Positions 44,404 to 54,812 of a stretch of DNA of 64,000 nt are shown here, piece after piece. The DNA lies in NCBI GenBank assembly GCA_021234155.1, contig JAJEKV010000213.1, positions 124,001 through 188,000 on the forward strand, given 5' to 3'. A program made the translations under genes and the position numbers. Each line of letters starts with the position of its first letter. Positions within the stretch are counted from its first letter, which is position 1. This stretch comes from Isoetes taiwanensis. Its lineage: Eukaryota; Streptophyta; Lycopodiopsida; Isoetales; Isoetaceae. The notes beneath the pieces are model-generated. The model searched no databases and was not told the DNA's origin. It worked only from the letters and a program-made list of their open reading frames with translations.

Positions 44404-44955
44404 ACAATCACACACCACACAACACACTCTCTACACACCACCACATACCACACACCACACAATATACGCTGCACAGTACACACCACACAACACACTGTGG
44501 TGGTAGCAAGGAGTGGTGGGACATTGTGCAGGGTGGTGAAGTGTGGTGGTGGTGTGTGGTGGTGGTGGTGGTGGTGGTGGTGGTGGAGTATGTGGTGTGG
44601 TGTGGTGTGGTGGTGGTGGCGTGGTGGTGGTGGGGTGTGGTGTGGTGGTGGTGGAGTGTGGTGGTGGTGGAGGAGTGTAGTGGTGGTGGAGTGTGGTGGA
44701 GGGGTATGGTATGGGACATGGTGGAGTCGGGTGGTGTGGTGTGGTGGTGGTGGAGTGTGGTGGTGGTGGAGGAGTGTGGTGGTGGTGGTGGAGTGTGGTG
44801 AAGGGGTGTGGTGTGGGACATGGTGGAGTGTGGCGGTGGGAGATGGTAGAGTGTAGTCGTGGGAGATGGTGGGGTGTGGTGTGGGACATGGTGGATGCCA
44901 ACAATTCACCATTCACCAGACCACACATACCTCATCTATCATTCTGGCATACATT
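44404..44955. repeat. GT-rich minisatellite with CA-rich inverted start, copy 1
   Basis: 44,404-44,500 is CA-rich (ACACACCACAC type) and 44,515-44,890 is GGTGGTGTGGAGTG-type repeats, so the two parts can fold back on each other. Higher-order units of about 60 bp (GTGGTGGTGGAGTGTGG...) are visible. It lies in an intron of the minus-strand gene, between the exon at 44,336 and a GAG/GTATGTG donor at 44,931. The dense GG runs could form G-quadruplexes on the plus strand. Confidence 0.85.
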
Positions 44956-45339
44956 TTTGTTCATATCTATTTCTCTATGACTCGGTTTCTGACAAAATTT
45001 ATATCTTTAGAGAGCTCTCTCAGAGTTATTTCAAAGATATTTTATGTTGCTGATGTTTGAACAGGATTTCAGGGTGAAAACAACAGATTTTCAGTGCTGG
45101 ATTTAGGGTTTCCATTGTTCTATTTTTCAGCACTATATACTTTTCTTCATATCTATTGATCTGCAGCTCTGTTTTGGGAGCAATGCATATCATTAGAATG
45201 CTTGTTCTGTGATGATTCTAAAGACATATGGTTTATCCACATTTGCTTAAGATCTGACAGGAGAAAACAGCCAGTTTTTGCAACCTGATTTTAAGGCAGG
45301 GTGTGATACCATCCAATCACCTTGGACTAAAACATTTGC
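44956..45339. other. Unassigned AT-rich DNA before LINE B
   Basis: Homology with copy 2 of the gene ends at about 44,955. A weak duplication (TTCATATCTATT with TCTG..CT) occurs at 44,960 and 45,153. No gene is seen. Confidence 0.4.
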
Positions 45340-45830
45340 ATGCTAAAGCCTTGCGGACGTGCGTCTGTAAGAGGGAAAGCCATTGCTTATTTTCATTTCG
45401 CATAAGTGTCCGTAAGGTGGCAAATGGTTGAACTTGAGGTCGCGCTTGATTTATGCACTAGAACACTTTCGCATTGTGTCTCAGAAGGTGAAAGAGCCTC
45501 GCGACACTTCTTGCACTTGGAAACTGCTACCGCTGCCGACACGTGGAAGCTTTGGACCGGGCGCCCGTAAAGGGGACGAGGTTTCATTTCAGACAAGTGT
45601 CCGTAAGGTGGCAGAGGTTGAACTTGAGGTCGCTTTGATTTATGCACTTGAACACTTTCGCAGTGTAATACGTAAGGTGAAAGAGCCCCGCGACTTCTTG
45701 CACTTGAAGCCTCGCTACCGCTTCCGACATCGGAAGCTTCTCGGACGGGCCCCCAGAAGGGCGAGAGGTTGTGCGTGATCAAAGTGCTTGGAGGCTTTCA
45801 GACAAGCGTCTGTAGGGTGACACCCTATTC
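45340..45830 (+). repeat. LINE B 5' tandem monomers
   Basis: Two full units of about 190 bp (about 45,395-45,586 and 45,587-45,782) and a partial third (to about 45,825). Each contains TTTCA/G.ACAAGTGTCCGTAAGGTGGCA, TTGAACTTGAGGTCGC, GAACACTTTCGCA and GAAAGAGCC.CGCGAC. They end just before the ORF1 start codon, so they may act as repeated promoters, as 5' monomers do in some mammalian L1s (analogy only). Confidence 0.75.
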
Positions 45831-47150
45831 ATGGCAACTCCAGTGATAGAAGAGCCGGACGAGCCCTGCGTCCCTTCATCCAACCCCACAGATATGCATG
45901 TGGATGGTGCAGATACGCAGTCCCCTCTACCTAGTGCAGATATGGCAGCAAAACTTCTATTGGGAGAGTACATAGATGCCATCCCCAATCGCAGACCAGA
46001 TGACACTGGCAAAATTGATAGGTGCACATTGAAAAGAGAAGCGCGGGCAAAGTCTCGTGCAACAAATATAGCTCGACAGGCCTATGACAGATACTCTAGC
46101 CTAGCGGCAAGCCGTATCCGGGCTTCACCACCACCAAACCAGGCAGTTGAGGAGCACTGGAAACAGGTTCAAGCAATGGCAGAGGGCAACAAAGCTCGAA
46201 TTGCTTGCTTGGCAGAGGAAATGCAGGCCTCCACACCCAAATTGCTCAAGAAGTACTGGCCTCTAAAAAAAGCGGCGTGTTTCGCATGGAGACCCGCGAT
46301 ACAAACACCTAGAAGATGGCCTTCGCCTAGTGCACTGGAAAAGGCGAAGGACAAGAAGAGTCTTGTCGACATGCAGCCCGCATGGATTCCATGTCCACCG
46401 CCATTGAAACCATGACACAGGAAAAGCAACGTGTTGAGCAAGAGACAATGGCAACCATCTCCCGCCTTCAATCAGAGGCTGAGGAGGCTGCTACTGTGAT
46501 GCGAAAAGTTCAAGTCGCTTTTGAAGAGAGCCACCACAATTGAGAGCTCTTCAAACTAGGGTTGAGACACAAGAAGTGGCCTGCGAATGAACCCTATCTT
46601 TGGACTCTCGCCAGAATGCGGAGCATAGCCCGTACCGAGATCGAAGGTGCAGGAGCCGAGGGCAGCCATCATCGAACAAGGCAAGGGCCTCAATGCGAGA
46701 GGCTCATGAGCAATTGCAGCGGTGCATGCGTGAATTAAAAAGGCAAAGAATAATTTCAGCAGGAGCTAAGCTCCCGCCCGAAGGAAGAGAGGCGCTATAC
46801 CGCCATGGCAGTCCCACCGCCCCCGTGAGTGCGCAAGGTGTCGGCCCGGGGCCCGTCAAGCTACTGCACCCCCCAAGCCACTCTATGCCACCCCGGCCTA
46901 ACGTAGGCCACAGCCCTATGCTCGCCGACAACAAACAACTCTGTTGTCTTAGAGGCGCAGGATTGACCCAAAAATCGAGAGTTCCGAGCCGAGTATGGAG
47001 AAGCCACAATGTGGTGGTAATGCGGTAATGAAGAGGCAAGGGGGAGGACCTCATTAACCGCTCCAAATATTGATTCTTGCTCGAATGACATTCCCTCGTA
47101 CATTACATATTATTAGGGCGAGAGCGCCATGGCGCAATGCGACCGGCCCA
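45831..47150 (+). pseudogene. LINE B ORF1
   Basis: ATG at 45,831. 194 residues stay open to 46,415 (DKIDRCTLKREARAKS-like basic helix region, RNIARQAYDRYSSLAASRIR). They continue in the next frame with a coiled-coil stretch (MTQEKQRVEQETMATISRLQ) to about 46,540. After that, up to 47,150, coding traces are broken into short frames. Presumed RNA-binding ORF1 protein by position only. No zinc knuckle or RRM was recognised. Confidence 0.6.
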
Positions 47151-47560
47151 CGTGGTAGTCACGCTCACAAAGACGAGATGCGCCAAGTGAAAGCAGCTAT
47201 CCTCCACGCCCGAAGGTAGGCAGCTGAAGGAACCGCTTTGTATATTGACCGAGACCTCGACCCCATTTCAACAAGAAGACCGCAGGCACGAAGTTGGCCA
47301 AAGTTAAAGCATTCGCATGACGTGGAGGAGCTGCGGGGCTGATTGGGGGTAAGATGCAAATTTTCAAGCCGCCAAATCTTTGCTGCGAATCTCGCTAACC
47401 CTCCCGGTAGCTCGACCATGCCACTTCTTACTTTTGCTACTGACCGCCGCGCCGCTCAAGTTGCTTCACCTTACATTTGCTCGCACATCTCGGTGCCTCT
47501 TATCGCCATCCCCATACGCTGCTTTGCTTGAATCCCAAGCCGCCGCCCGCCGGCAAATAG
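47151..47560. other. LINE B region between ORF1 and endonuclease
   Basis: Only short broken frames are seen. CAG/CTG trinucleotides are sparse here while CGG/CCG are frequent, as in the rest of LINE B. Confidence 0.4.
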
Positions 47561-48450
47561 GAATTGTGCCTCCATGGTCTCACGGAATTGCGGGGCTTCC
47601 CATGGCGAAGGGAGATAGTCTCAACTTCATTCTTTGCGAGATATGGATCCGATCTTCCTTATGGAAACATGGGAGCATGCGGGACCGGCGGGATACCCGA
47701 CTTGCGGGGATACCGCTACTCAATCTTCAATGATTGCAGGGAAAGCGGGGGCATGGGGAGTTGCCTGCTACTATCGAGCGGCCTTGGCACGGTCGGTTTC
47801 CTTGTTCAAGACGGACAAGCACAACCCGGTGCCTTGTGATTGGCGTGTGCAAACCGCAAAGAGCGTGAGACCCTCTTTGTGGCGTACCGCTACTTTCCAC
47901 ATGCAAAGCAACTTCTATCACACCCACGGGATGTGGATAGGCTGGACCCTATGTCGATCTATATGATGACATACAGCAGCATAAGATTAAGGCCATGTCA
48001 TACCTTGAGACTTCAATGCGCCGCAGACCGGGTAGAACAACCCATGAGATTTGATCCCTTGATCGATGATATATTGCAGCCGCGTCCCGCGAAGCGGCAT
48101 TTTGGCCCGCGGACATCGGATGACAATCAGGTCACACGCTATGGTAGACAATTGCTTTTGCTACGTGGTATCTTTGACTGGTAACTGCAATGGATCGGCA
48201 CGCTGGCCGGCCCACCCGCAAGAGCACTTGTAGACGGGAAAACTGGGGAGGATCTAGTGTGGTGGACTATGTGCTGGCGTGCGAAAGCAGATATGCATGT
48301 CGCCAAGCACTTCCCGTGGGAACAACTAATAGGGATGAAGAGATCGACTCGCACCACTTACCACTTTACTTGAAGTTGGCTTGGCGGGTTGTGCGAACCC
48401 CCTCGCGGCCACGGCTCCTCACATGCCTGTTTGCGATTGGATTATGAACA
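47561..48450 (+). pseudogene. LINE B ORF2 endonuclease domain
   Basis: MVSRNCGA-type start (about 47,573), then DPIFLMETWEHAG (47,640-47,680; the 'i.l.ETw' metal-binding E) and GAWGVACYYRAALARSVSLF, the usual 'GGGVA.y.r..l' core. The C-terminal part around 48,190-48,430 has DYVLACESRYACR and EIDSHHLPLYLKL, the 'SDH.pl' box. Frame breaks occur about every 150-300 bp. Confidence 0.72.
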
Positions 48451-48849
48451 TGCGGGGCTTATGCCCGATGCTTATAGATGACACGGCAGAAATTTTGCAA
48501 TATCCTACACTAGAGCAATGACCTACCGACCGATGTGCTTAGGGCGGCGAGAGAGATGCTTTGGGATAAGCCGCGACGGCGGACCTCGTGAACACAACCT
48601 TCCCACGCGTAATCAATGGTTTGATGCGAGTGCAAGGAATACAAACGCGGCTCCGCCAAGTCACGACCCGCTTTACCCACATGCGGTCCCGAGCGATACA
48701 GCGTCTTCCTTAAAGCTAAGAAAGCCGGGTACATTGCAGCACATCAAAGGGAAATGTTTTATCTCCCGGAACGTCACCAAGGACCTTCGGCGAAGGGTTC
48801 TTAGAAAGCCGGTACAGCCCACGGGGAACATCACTCCCGGCGGTGGAGG

Positions 48850-49720
48850 CAATACTTACCTTGACTATACGACCCTCGGGGGTGCACATGCGGCATTACC
48901 CTGCAAGAAGGCCCGGTCTTTGGAAATCCGCAGTTCGAGGCGTGGAACAAGGCTTCTGGCGTCTTGCCAATGGGAAAGCCGGGACTGGATGGCATGCGGC
49001 AGAATTGCTTTAAGTGGGCGGGGCCGTCCATAATACCGGTCTTGGACCGCCTTGTTCAACAAGGCATTACGGGGAAGGCTTCCGTCTGATTGGACCAATA
49101 GCGAGTTGTTCCCATCTATAAGGCGGGTGACCCGCCTTTGACCAATTACTTAGAACAATCATGGTTAGTTCGGTGTTTGCAAAATTGCTTCTTGGGATTC
49201 TCGAGCAGCGATTGGCAAGGATGGGCGAGGCAAGAGAGATACGGGCCCTCACCGAGGCGGATTCGGACCAGGCACTCAACCATTGACCACATCTTCACAT
49301 TGCGAAGCTCGGTTGAAGACGGCCAGGAACCGCCGGGATCTGGATTTTGCAAAGGCATTTGACACGGTGCCTCGGGGAAAAACTATGGGCAAGATTGCGG
49401 CATTTGGGGGTTCCGTGGATTTGCGCGAATCGGTGTCACGAGGCTTTATGAAAGATGCTCTGGGTCGGTTGCGGCCGACAAGCCAACCATTTGATAGTAG
49501 TATCGGGGTTCGCCGGGGATGCCCTCTCTCCCCCAACATTGTTTGGGCTTTACATTGATCAATTGGAGAGCTGGCTTGGCGATAATGGGGGCGACCGGGG
49601 CTCACCTTCTCTACCGGATCATCAAGCGATTAATATATATCGATGATGTGGACCTCTAGCTTACACACCAGCGGACATGCAACGACATCTCGATGCCCTG
49701 GACACATTTTGTCAAGTTTA
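48850..49720 (+). pseudogene. LINE B ORF2 reverse transcriptase
   Basis: LDFAKAFDTVPRGKTMGKIA (49,340-49,400; catalytic Asp box), SIGVRRGCPLSPNIV and FGLYIDQLESWLG (49,500-49,580) are clear RT motifs. ASVRLDQ-type traces before it hint at the fingers. The second catalytic box (Y/FADD) would be near 49,640, where YIDDVD-like sequence (TATATCGATGATGTGGAC) is seen. Broken in at least five places. Confidence 0.85.
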
Positions 49721-50830
49721 ATCGATATGCGGCGTCAACTTGGCCAAGACTAAGGTGGTTTTCATATCATCTTCCGACGACGGTAGGATCCCTCCTTCCG
49801 TTACAGAGGGCGAATGTGGAAGTAGCATCCACATACAAATATTTGGGAGTGGAGTTTCCGTCTACTATGCTTTGGGACACATCCATGCGGCTACGAAGTT
49901 CGGCGGGCTGGAAAGCACTATATGCAATGCAAAACAATAGTCATAGAGCGGAGTTGTATGATTGGACCCATCAGTCACACCTGTTCAAAGTCTTAGTGGA
50001 GCACGGCCCTTTTATACGGGGGGTTGAAGTATGGGGCCCAATGGTATCCCTCGCTACTTGGAATGACTTGGAGCGGTCGCGAGAAAGCCTTCTTGGTAAT
50101 ACGAGCACTAGGGGTGAAGTCCACAGTCCCATATCAAATTCTCTACTGCAGGAAAGCAGATTCTTGCCTCTTGAGGGGCTGCCCTTGATCGCCACATTGT
50201 CTATTTTCGGAAGGTGGTCAACATGGACGATGCTCGTCTCCCAAAACTAGCTTATATCATGGCAATGGGGCCTAGCGCCTCAAGGCCTCAGGCTGGAGGG
50301 AAAAGAGAGCTCAATGGATGGCTAGATGGAATGTGCAGGAGCGCAGGTGCATACATGTGCAAACAGAGGTGATTGCCATAGCTTGAAGCAATATCTTGAC
50401 GCTTGCTTCATCAGCAAGCTTTGGGATGCCAGTGCCCTTGAACAGGTCAAGACAAAGACACTACCGGCGCCACATAAATCCCACATTGGAGCGAGGCCCA
50501 CAATGCTACTGCGCACCCACTTGTCCATGAAAAGACGCGGACTCATTGCCTCCATTCGCGCGGGGGCACATCATCTTGGTGAGACAGGCAGATGGATTGG
50601 TGAGCCACGTCAGGACAGGCTCTGTCAATGCTGCCAAATGGGAGTCATTGAGGATGAATCTCATACCCTTCAAAGTTGCCCAGCATATGATCAAATCCGG
50701 ACGCTATGCTGAGTTGGCCAGGCCTGGCCAGCCGCTACATGTGACATTGAGCACGGCATCCGTACGGATGCTAGGATCATACCTTCAGGAGGTCATGGAC
50801 ATGCGAGATCAGCTATGTCCTCGGGCACGC
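49721..50830 (+). pseudogene. LINE B ORF2 C-terminal region with zinc finger
   Basis: Frames give STYKYLGVEFPSTMLWDT, the usual 'fkYLGv.f' box, then ELYDWTHQSHLFKVLVEHG, and at about 50,610-50,690 a CCHC-type cluster RLCQCCQ...DESHTLQSCPAY. The order agrees with LINE ORF2 C-termini of non-L1 type. The coding end is near 50,830. Confidence 0.78.
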
Positions 50831-51039
50831 ACTTGACATGTACATACACATTTATTTCATGATGATGTATACTTGTACAGTTTGACAGCATTCTTATTAC
50901 TGCCACGGTTTTTCCCTCGAAAACCCTTTCAAGCGGGGTTTTTAACTTGGGACAAGTAATAAGTTTCTTTGCGCTCCTTCTGGGTCCCATAGGCCGATTG
51001 GTCTCAGTGGACGATAAAAAAAACTATTCTATTCTATTC
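50831..51039 (+). other. LINE B 3' UTR and (CTATT)n tail
   Basis: A pyrimidine-rich 3' UTR ends GACGATAAAAAAAACTATTC, with four CTATT units. The following TGGGAATTTAG continues TR1 exactly where copy 1 reads CTCTATTGGGAATTTAG (27,846), so the junction shares the bases CTATT. Confidence 0.85.
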
Positions 51040-51850
51040 TATTGGGAATTTAGAGTTTGAACAGGATTTCATAGTCTTAGAGACAGATCCTAAAGCAATA
51101 GATTATCAACTATTGCTCGGTAGACCCTGGCTTAGGGCCTCCAAGGCAGTCCATGATTGGTCAAACAATACTCTGACTCTAGCAAAACAAGGGAAAGAGG
51201 CTATGATCAATTTACGGACTGGAAATATAACCATTATGCAAGAAGAAACATTGTTCTCCGATGAAGAAGATGAGGACATTGAGGAAGGAGTAATGGACGA
51301 AATTGTCGACGAAGATAATTTCGATGGCATTGATATCGACGGTGAATCGGATGAATTATACTTTAGGGTGGAAGAAACAAAAGAGTACCCTAAACATTTC
51401 GTGGAGGCAGTGGAAAAAGAAATTACTTTGGAACCAACAAAAGCTCACAAGTTGGAAGATGGAAAACTTGTTCCATCTATGGGACTCCCAGAGCTAACAG
51501 AGCGAAACTTAGGAACAGAAGAAGAGCCTAAATTCATCAAGATTGGAGCTCATCTTCCACCTGTCCTTTTACAATGTTCTCTTTTGTTCCTTGTTATCTT
51601 TTGTTCCTTGTTATCTTTTGTCCTGTTATCCCAACCAAAAGTTAATAATGCTTTGGTTGAGGAGTTTCTGGAAAATTGCAACATGGAAACACACCATGGT
51701 TTCACTCACGCAACTGGTTCAGTCCAAATCCCTTTGGAAATAATAGCAAAAGCTCTCAGAATACCAAAAGCAGAGGATACTATCAAAAACCTCACAAAGT
51801 TTATTAACAGAGCAGTTGAGAGTCCGGATCCTCTCATGTATGAATAAGCA
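51040..51850 (+). pseudogene. TR1 protease and downstream ORF, copy 2, uninterrupted
   Basis: It is virtually identical to 27,849-28,461 plus 40,814-40,997. A 244-residue frame joins the protease (LLLGRPWLRASKAVHDW) to VEEFLENCNMETHHGFTHAT without interruption. This shows the original structure at the D1 insertion site (single CTTT at 51,651). gag is missing upstream. Confidence 0.88.
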
Positions 51851-51862
51851 CAGTATTACAAG

Positions 51863-52544
51863 TTGTTAGAAATCATTATAGCCCCTTATCCAGGAGCTAA
51901 AGAGCACCTGATAAATATAAATCCAAATAAGTCTTGCCAGGAAACCATGATGGACGTGGCTCTCTTTATCAAGGTCAATCATTTACCCTTGGTTTGCATT
52001 CAATTATTTGAACAAATGTGTACAAAGGGGTTTTTGATCGATGCAAGTAAGAGCTTCTCTATTGAAGAACAAGCTTTAACAGGAGTTAGAAGAAGGAACG
52101 CCTATTATTTCCATAAGAGATATCGAGTCATTTATGTTACAACCCTCAGGTTAAGCAAGAAGACCCTAAGAAAAACCCCAAAAAGGGGGATAAGGTGAGT
52201 GAAGATCCCAAGATCTTCACTAAAAAGGGGGATAATGTATATGACCATGACCGGCGACGTCAACAAAAGACCGAAGAGGTGGTCGTCGATAGTAAGGACC
52301 GAAGCGGAGTACTGGAAGCTGTTAGAAATTTACAAGAGGATGATAGTTGGGACTGGGCAAGCGGATCAAGCGAGAAGCGACCAAAGAAACAATAAAGGCC
52401 ATGGGGTTGTCCATGGTGCAACAAGTTCATGTAACTTTGAAATATGTTTTAAAAAAATAACAAGTTAGATGTGCTTTGGACATGTGGCCAAAAGGCACTA
52501 GGTTACAGTTAAGATTAAATATTAGAAAACACAAAAAAAATAGA
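51863..52544 (+). pseudogene. TR1 3' coding and non-coding region, copy 2
   Basis: It repeats 41,562-42,262: a 111-residue frame identical to copy 1 and a 66-residue frame with three residue changes. The foldback element is absent at 51,838. A 20-bp deletion at 52,467 relative to copy 1 is noted. Confidence 0.75.
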
Positions 52545-52786
52545 TGTTGGGGATTATCCCAACTTAGGATTGCAATGTTGGACGGCATAGATTAATTGTT
52601 TGGCATTATAAATAGAGAAAAGAAACGTTGTGTATGTTGAGGAAAAACTTTGGAATAAAAATTGTGATGATGTTTTCTCCTTGACGTTGCTTTGAGGTTT
52701 GTGTATGGCTTGTTGCTTATGTTAATTGTTAAACGTCAAGGTGTTTTAAATGTTTTATAACAAATAACATAACAACTCACCTTGGA
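52545..52786 (+). repeat. Candidate 3' LTR of TR1, copy 2
   Basis: Same as 42,263-42,507: TGTTGGGGATTATCCCAAC start, TATAAATAG box, cut by the LINE end. Confidence 0.4.
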
Positions 52787-53735
52787 GGATTGGTATTGGG
52801 ATGGTCAGTTAGCTTCGTGGGAGTTCTTTCGAGCTCGCTTTTGCCTAAGGGGCAGTGACTGGGCTATCTGGGAACAAGTGGCGATGAGTATTCCACTGCA
52901 CATACCTATAGTCCCTCAGGATTATGTGGTGGTGCAGGTTTAGAAGATTCATCCGGATGTTGTGTCTTCTTGTTTTGTGCGGTCTTGTTACCGGGTGCTG
53001 GCTATTCATGACACATTGCCCCCTTCAGGCAAGTGGTCTCTGCAGCTTCCGGGTTCTCGATGGCGCTCGGTTTGGACGTGGACATGGAGCTCACTTCCCC
53101 CACCGAAGGTTAGGGTGCTTCTGTGGCAGGTGGTGCACCGCTGTATCAGGGTGAATGCCCTTGTGAGTCAGTTTAGGCCGGGTGTGAGCCCTCTCTGCCC
53201 TTGTTGTGGCCTTCATCGTGAGACTGTGGAGCATTGTCTGGTTTTATGCCCTCACTTGCAGGCTGCCTGGGATTGGGTTAGGGCTCGGTTTCAGGTGAGA
53301 TTGACTATCCAGCAGTTGCTGCTTCATGTGTATCCTGGTGCTTGGCCGCTCTTGCGGAAGCAAGCCTTGCATCTGTGCGTGGCTTGGTTGGTGTGGCTGA
53401 TTTGGAAGCGGCGGCGGTTGTGGATCTTTCAGGGGATTCAATAGCCTGCAGCCTCTTTGATTCCTCGACTCAAGTACAAGCTGTTTCAAAGCTTTCTGGT
53501 GTTCCCAGGATTGGTAGAGCGGAAGTTTGCTATTTGGCAGGACTTCTTGGGTGTTGTAGATGGTGATGGTCGGTTTGTACAGCAGTAGAGTTGCAGTTTT
53601 TCTATGAGTTTGTTATGGAGTGTCGAGGTATCGCTGTCTCTTTGAGGCAGTTCTCCTTCCTCCTCACTTGCTTTGTAACATTACCATTCTTTTAATATAT
53701 TGACGACACAGTTCTTCAAAAAAAAAAAAAACAAA
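52787..53735 (+). mobile_element. LINE A-type 3' end, copy 2
   Basis: Better preserved than 42,508-43,461. The frame 52,962-53,444 (160 residues) holds PPPKVRVLLWQVVHRCIRVN, CPCCGLHRETVEHCLVLCPH (zinc-ribbon cysteines and histidine intact) and WLVWLIWKRRRLW. Poly(A) follows at 53,719. It is the reference for the CAG/CTG comparison with copy 1. Confidence 0.9.
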
Positions 53736-54245
53736 AAAACATAAGAATATGGCAACGAATAGAACGAACAGACATAACCTGTTCTCGGCCGGAACCGTCT
53801 GCGCTTGCATCTGGACTCCCTTTCGACTGCTCTTCTAACCTGTGATCCAACAAGCAATCTCCAGTGACTGCCAGACCGACCTCTTCAGCGATTCCAGATC
53901 TGGCAACCAAGTAAAAATGCAGTCATGATTGTTTTTTTCAGATATGGTTGCTGCCATACTGTGAGCATCGATGGAGATTATTTTCGGTGGTTATGTGGTA
54001 GACAAAAGGCAGAAATCATTCTCGGCAATGTTCTATTTAGAAGTTAATCTGGTTCATGACCCTCTGCTGCTTTCGGATTTGCTGTCATGATTGATTGCCA
54101 TCTGTGCAAATCAGCTCTAATTTCTGATGCTTCATGCTCCATCAACTCAATCTTTCTTTTGATATCATTTTTCCTATCCTCGTTGCTTGCATCTATCAAA
54201 CCTAGTTGATGTTGCAGCCAACCATTCCTTCACAAGTCTGCCATA
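53736..54245 (-). pseudogene. Gene-derived segment R, copy 2, internally deleted
   Basis: It matches 43,462-44,340, but about 350 bp corresponding to 43,780-44,135 are missing (junction at 54,058). A 14-bp deletion near 54,182 removes a repeated TTGC(A)TCG unit of the coiled-coil exon. It therefore cannot encode the exon intact. Confidence 0.6.
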
Positions 54246-54299
54246 GTCTGCAAAACAAAACACTGCGTATATGTCAGCTTCCTAACATAGTAAGCCACG

Positions 54300-54812
54300 T
54301 ACTAATGGAAGACCACAATCACACACCACACAACACACTCTCTACACACCACCACATACCACACACCACACAATATCACGGACCCGACACACCACACAAC
54401 ACTGGCGTGGTGGTAGCAAGGAGTAGTGGGACATTGTGCAGGGTGGTGAAGTGTGGTGGTGGTGTGGTGGTGGTGGGGCGTGGTGGTGGTGGTGGTGGTG
54501 GGGTGTGTGGTGGTGGTGGAGTATGTGGTGTGGTGTGTTGTGGTGGTGGTGGCGTGTGGTGGTGGGGTGTGGTGTGGTGGTGGTGGAGTGTGGTGGTGGT
54601 GGATTGTGGTGTGGGACATGGTGGGTGTGGTGGTGTGGTGTGGTGGTGGTGGAGTGTGGTGGTGGTGGAGGGTGTAGTGGTGGTGGGGTGTGGTGGAGGG
54701 GTATGGTATGGGACATGGTGGAGTCCGGTGGTGTGGTGTGGTGGTGGTGGGTGTGGTGGTGGTGGAGGAGTGTGGTGGTGGTGGTGGAGTGTGGTGAAGG
54801 GGTGTGGTGTGG
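54300..54812. repeat. GT-rich minisatellite, copy 2, left part
   Basis: It has the same layout as 44,404-44,820: CA-rich start, then GGTGGTG units with a different number and order of repeats. It is interrupted by a solo LTR and resumes at 56,456. Confidence 0.85.

Larger units (their letters stand above)
45340..51039 (+). mobile_element. LINE B: non-LTR retrotransposon with 5' monomers and (CTATT)n tail
   Basis: It has tandem 5' units, ORF1, an ORF2 with endonuclease, RT and C-terminal zinc finger, a 3' UTR and a tail of four CTATT units instead of poly(A). RT boxes DFAKAFDTVPRG and CPLSPNIVW, and the missing plant-type zinc ribbon, set it apart from LINE A. I cannot name the clade with certainty; microsatellite tails are known in RTE- and I/R-type LINEs. 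Confidence 0.82.

Noticed and set aside
44404-44500. CRISPR-like or satellite array in the CA/GT-rich region
   Set aside because: There are no spaced unique sequences of constant length, the genome is eukaryotic, and the units are plain dinucleotide and trinucleotide variants.
44391-44928. Long open frames on both strands (up to 173 residues) over the GT-rich repeats
   Set aside because: They are translations of a minisatellite (poly H/T/P or V/W/G) and are open only because the repeat lacks stop codons.
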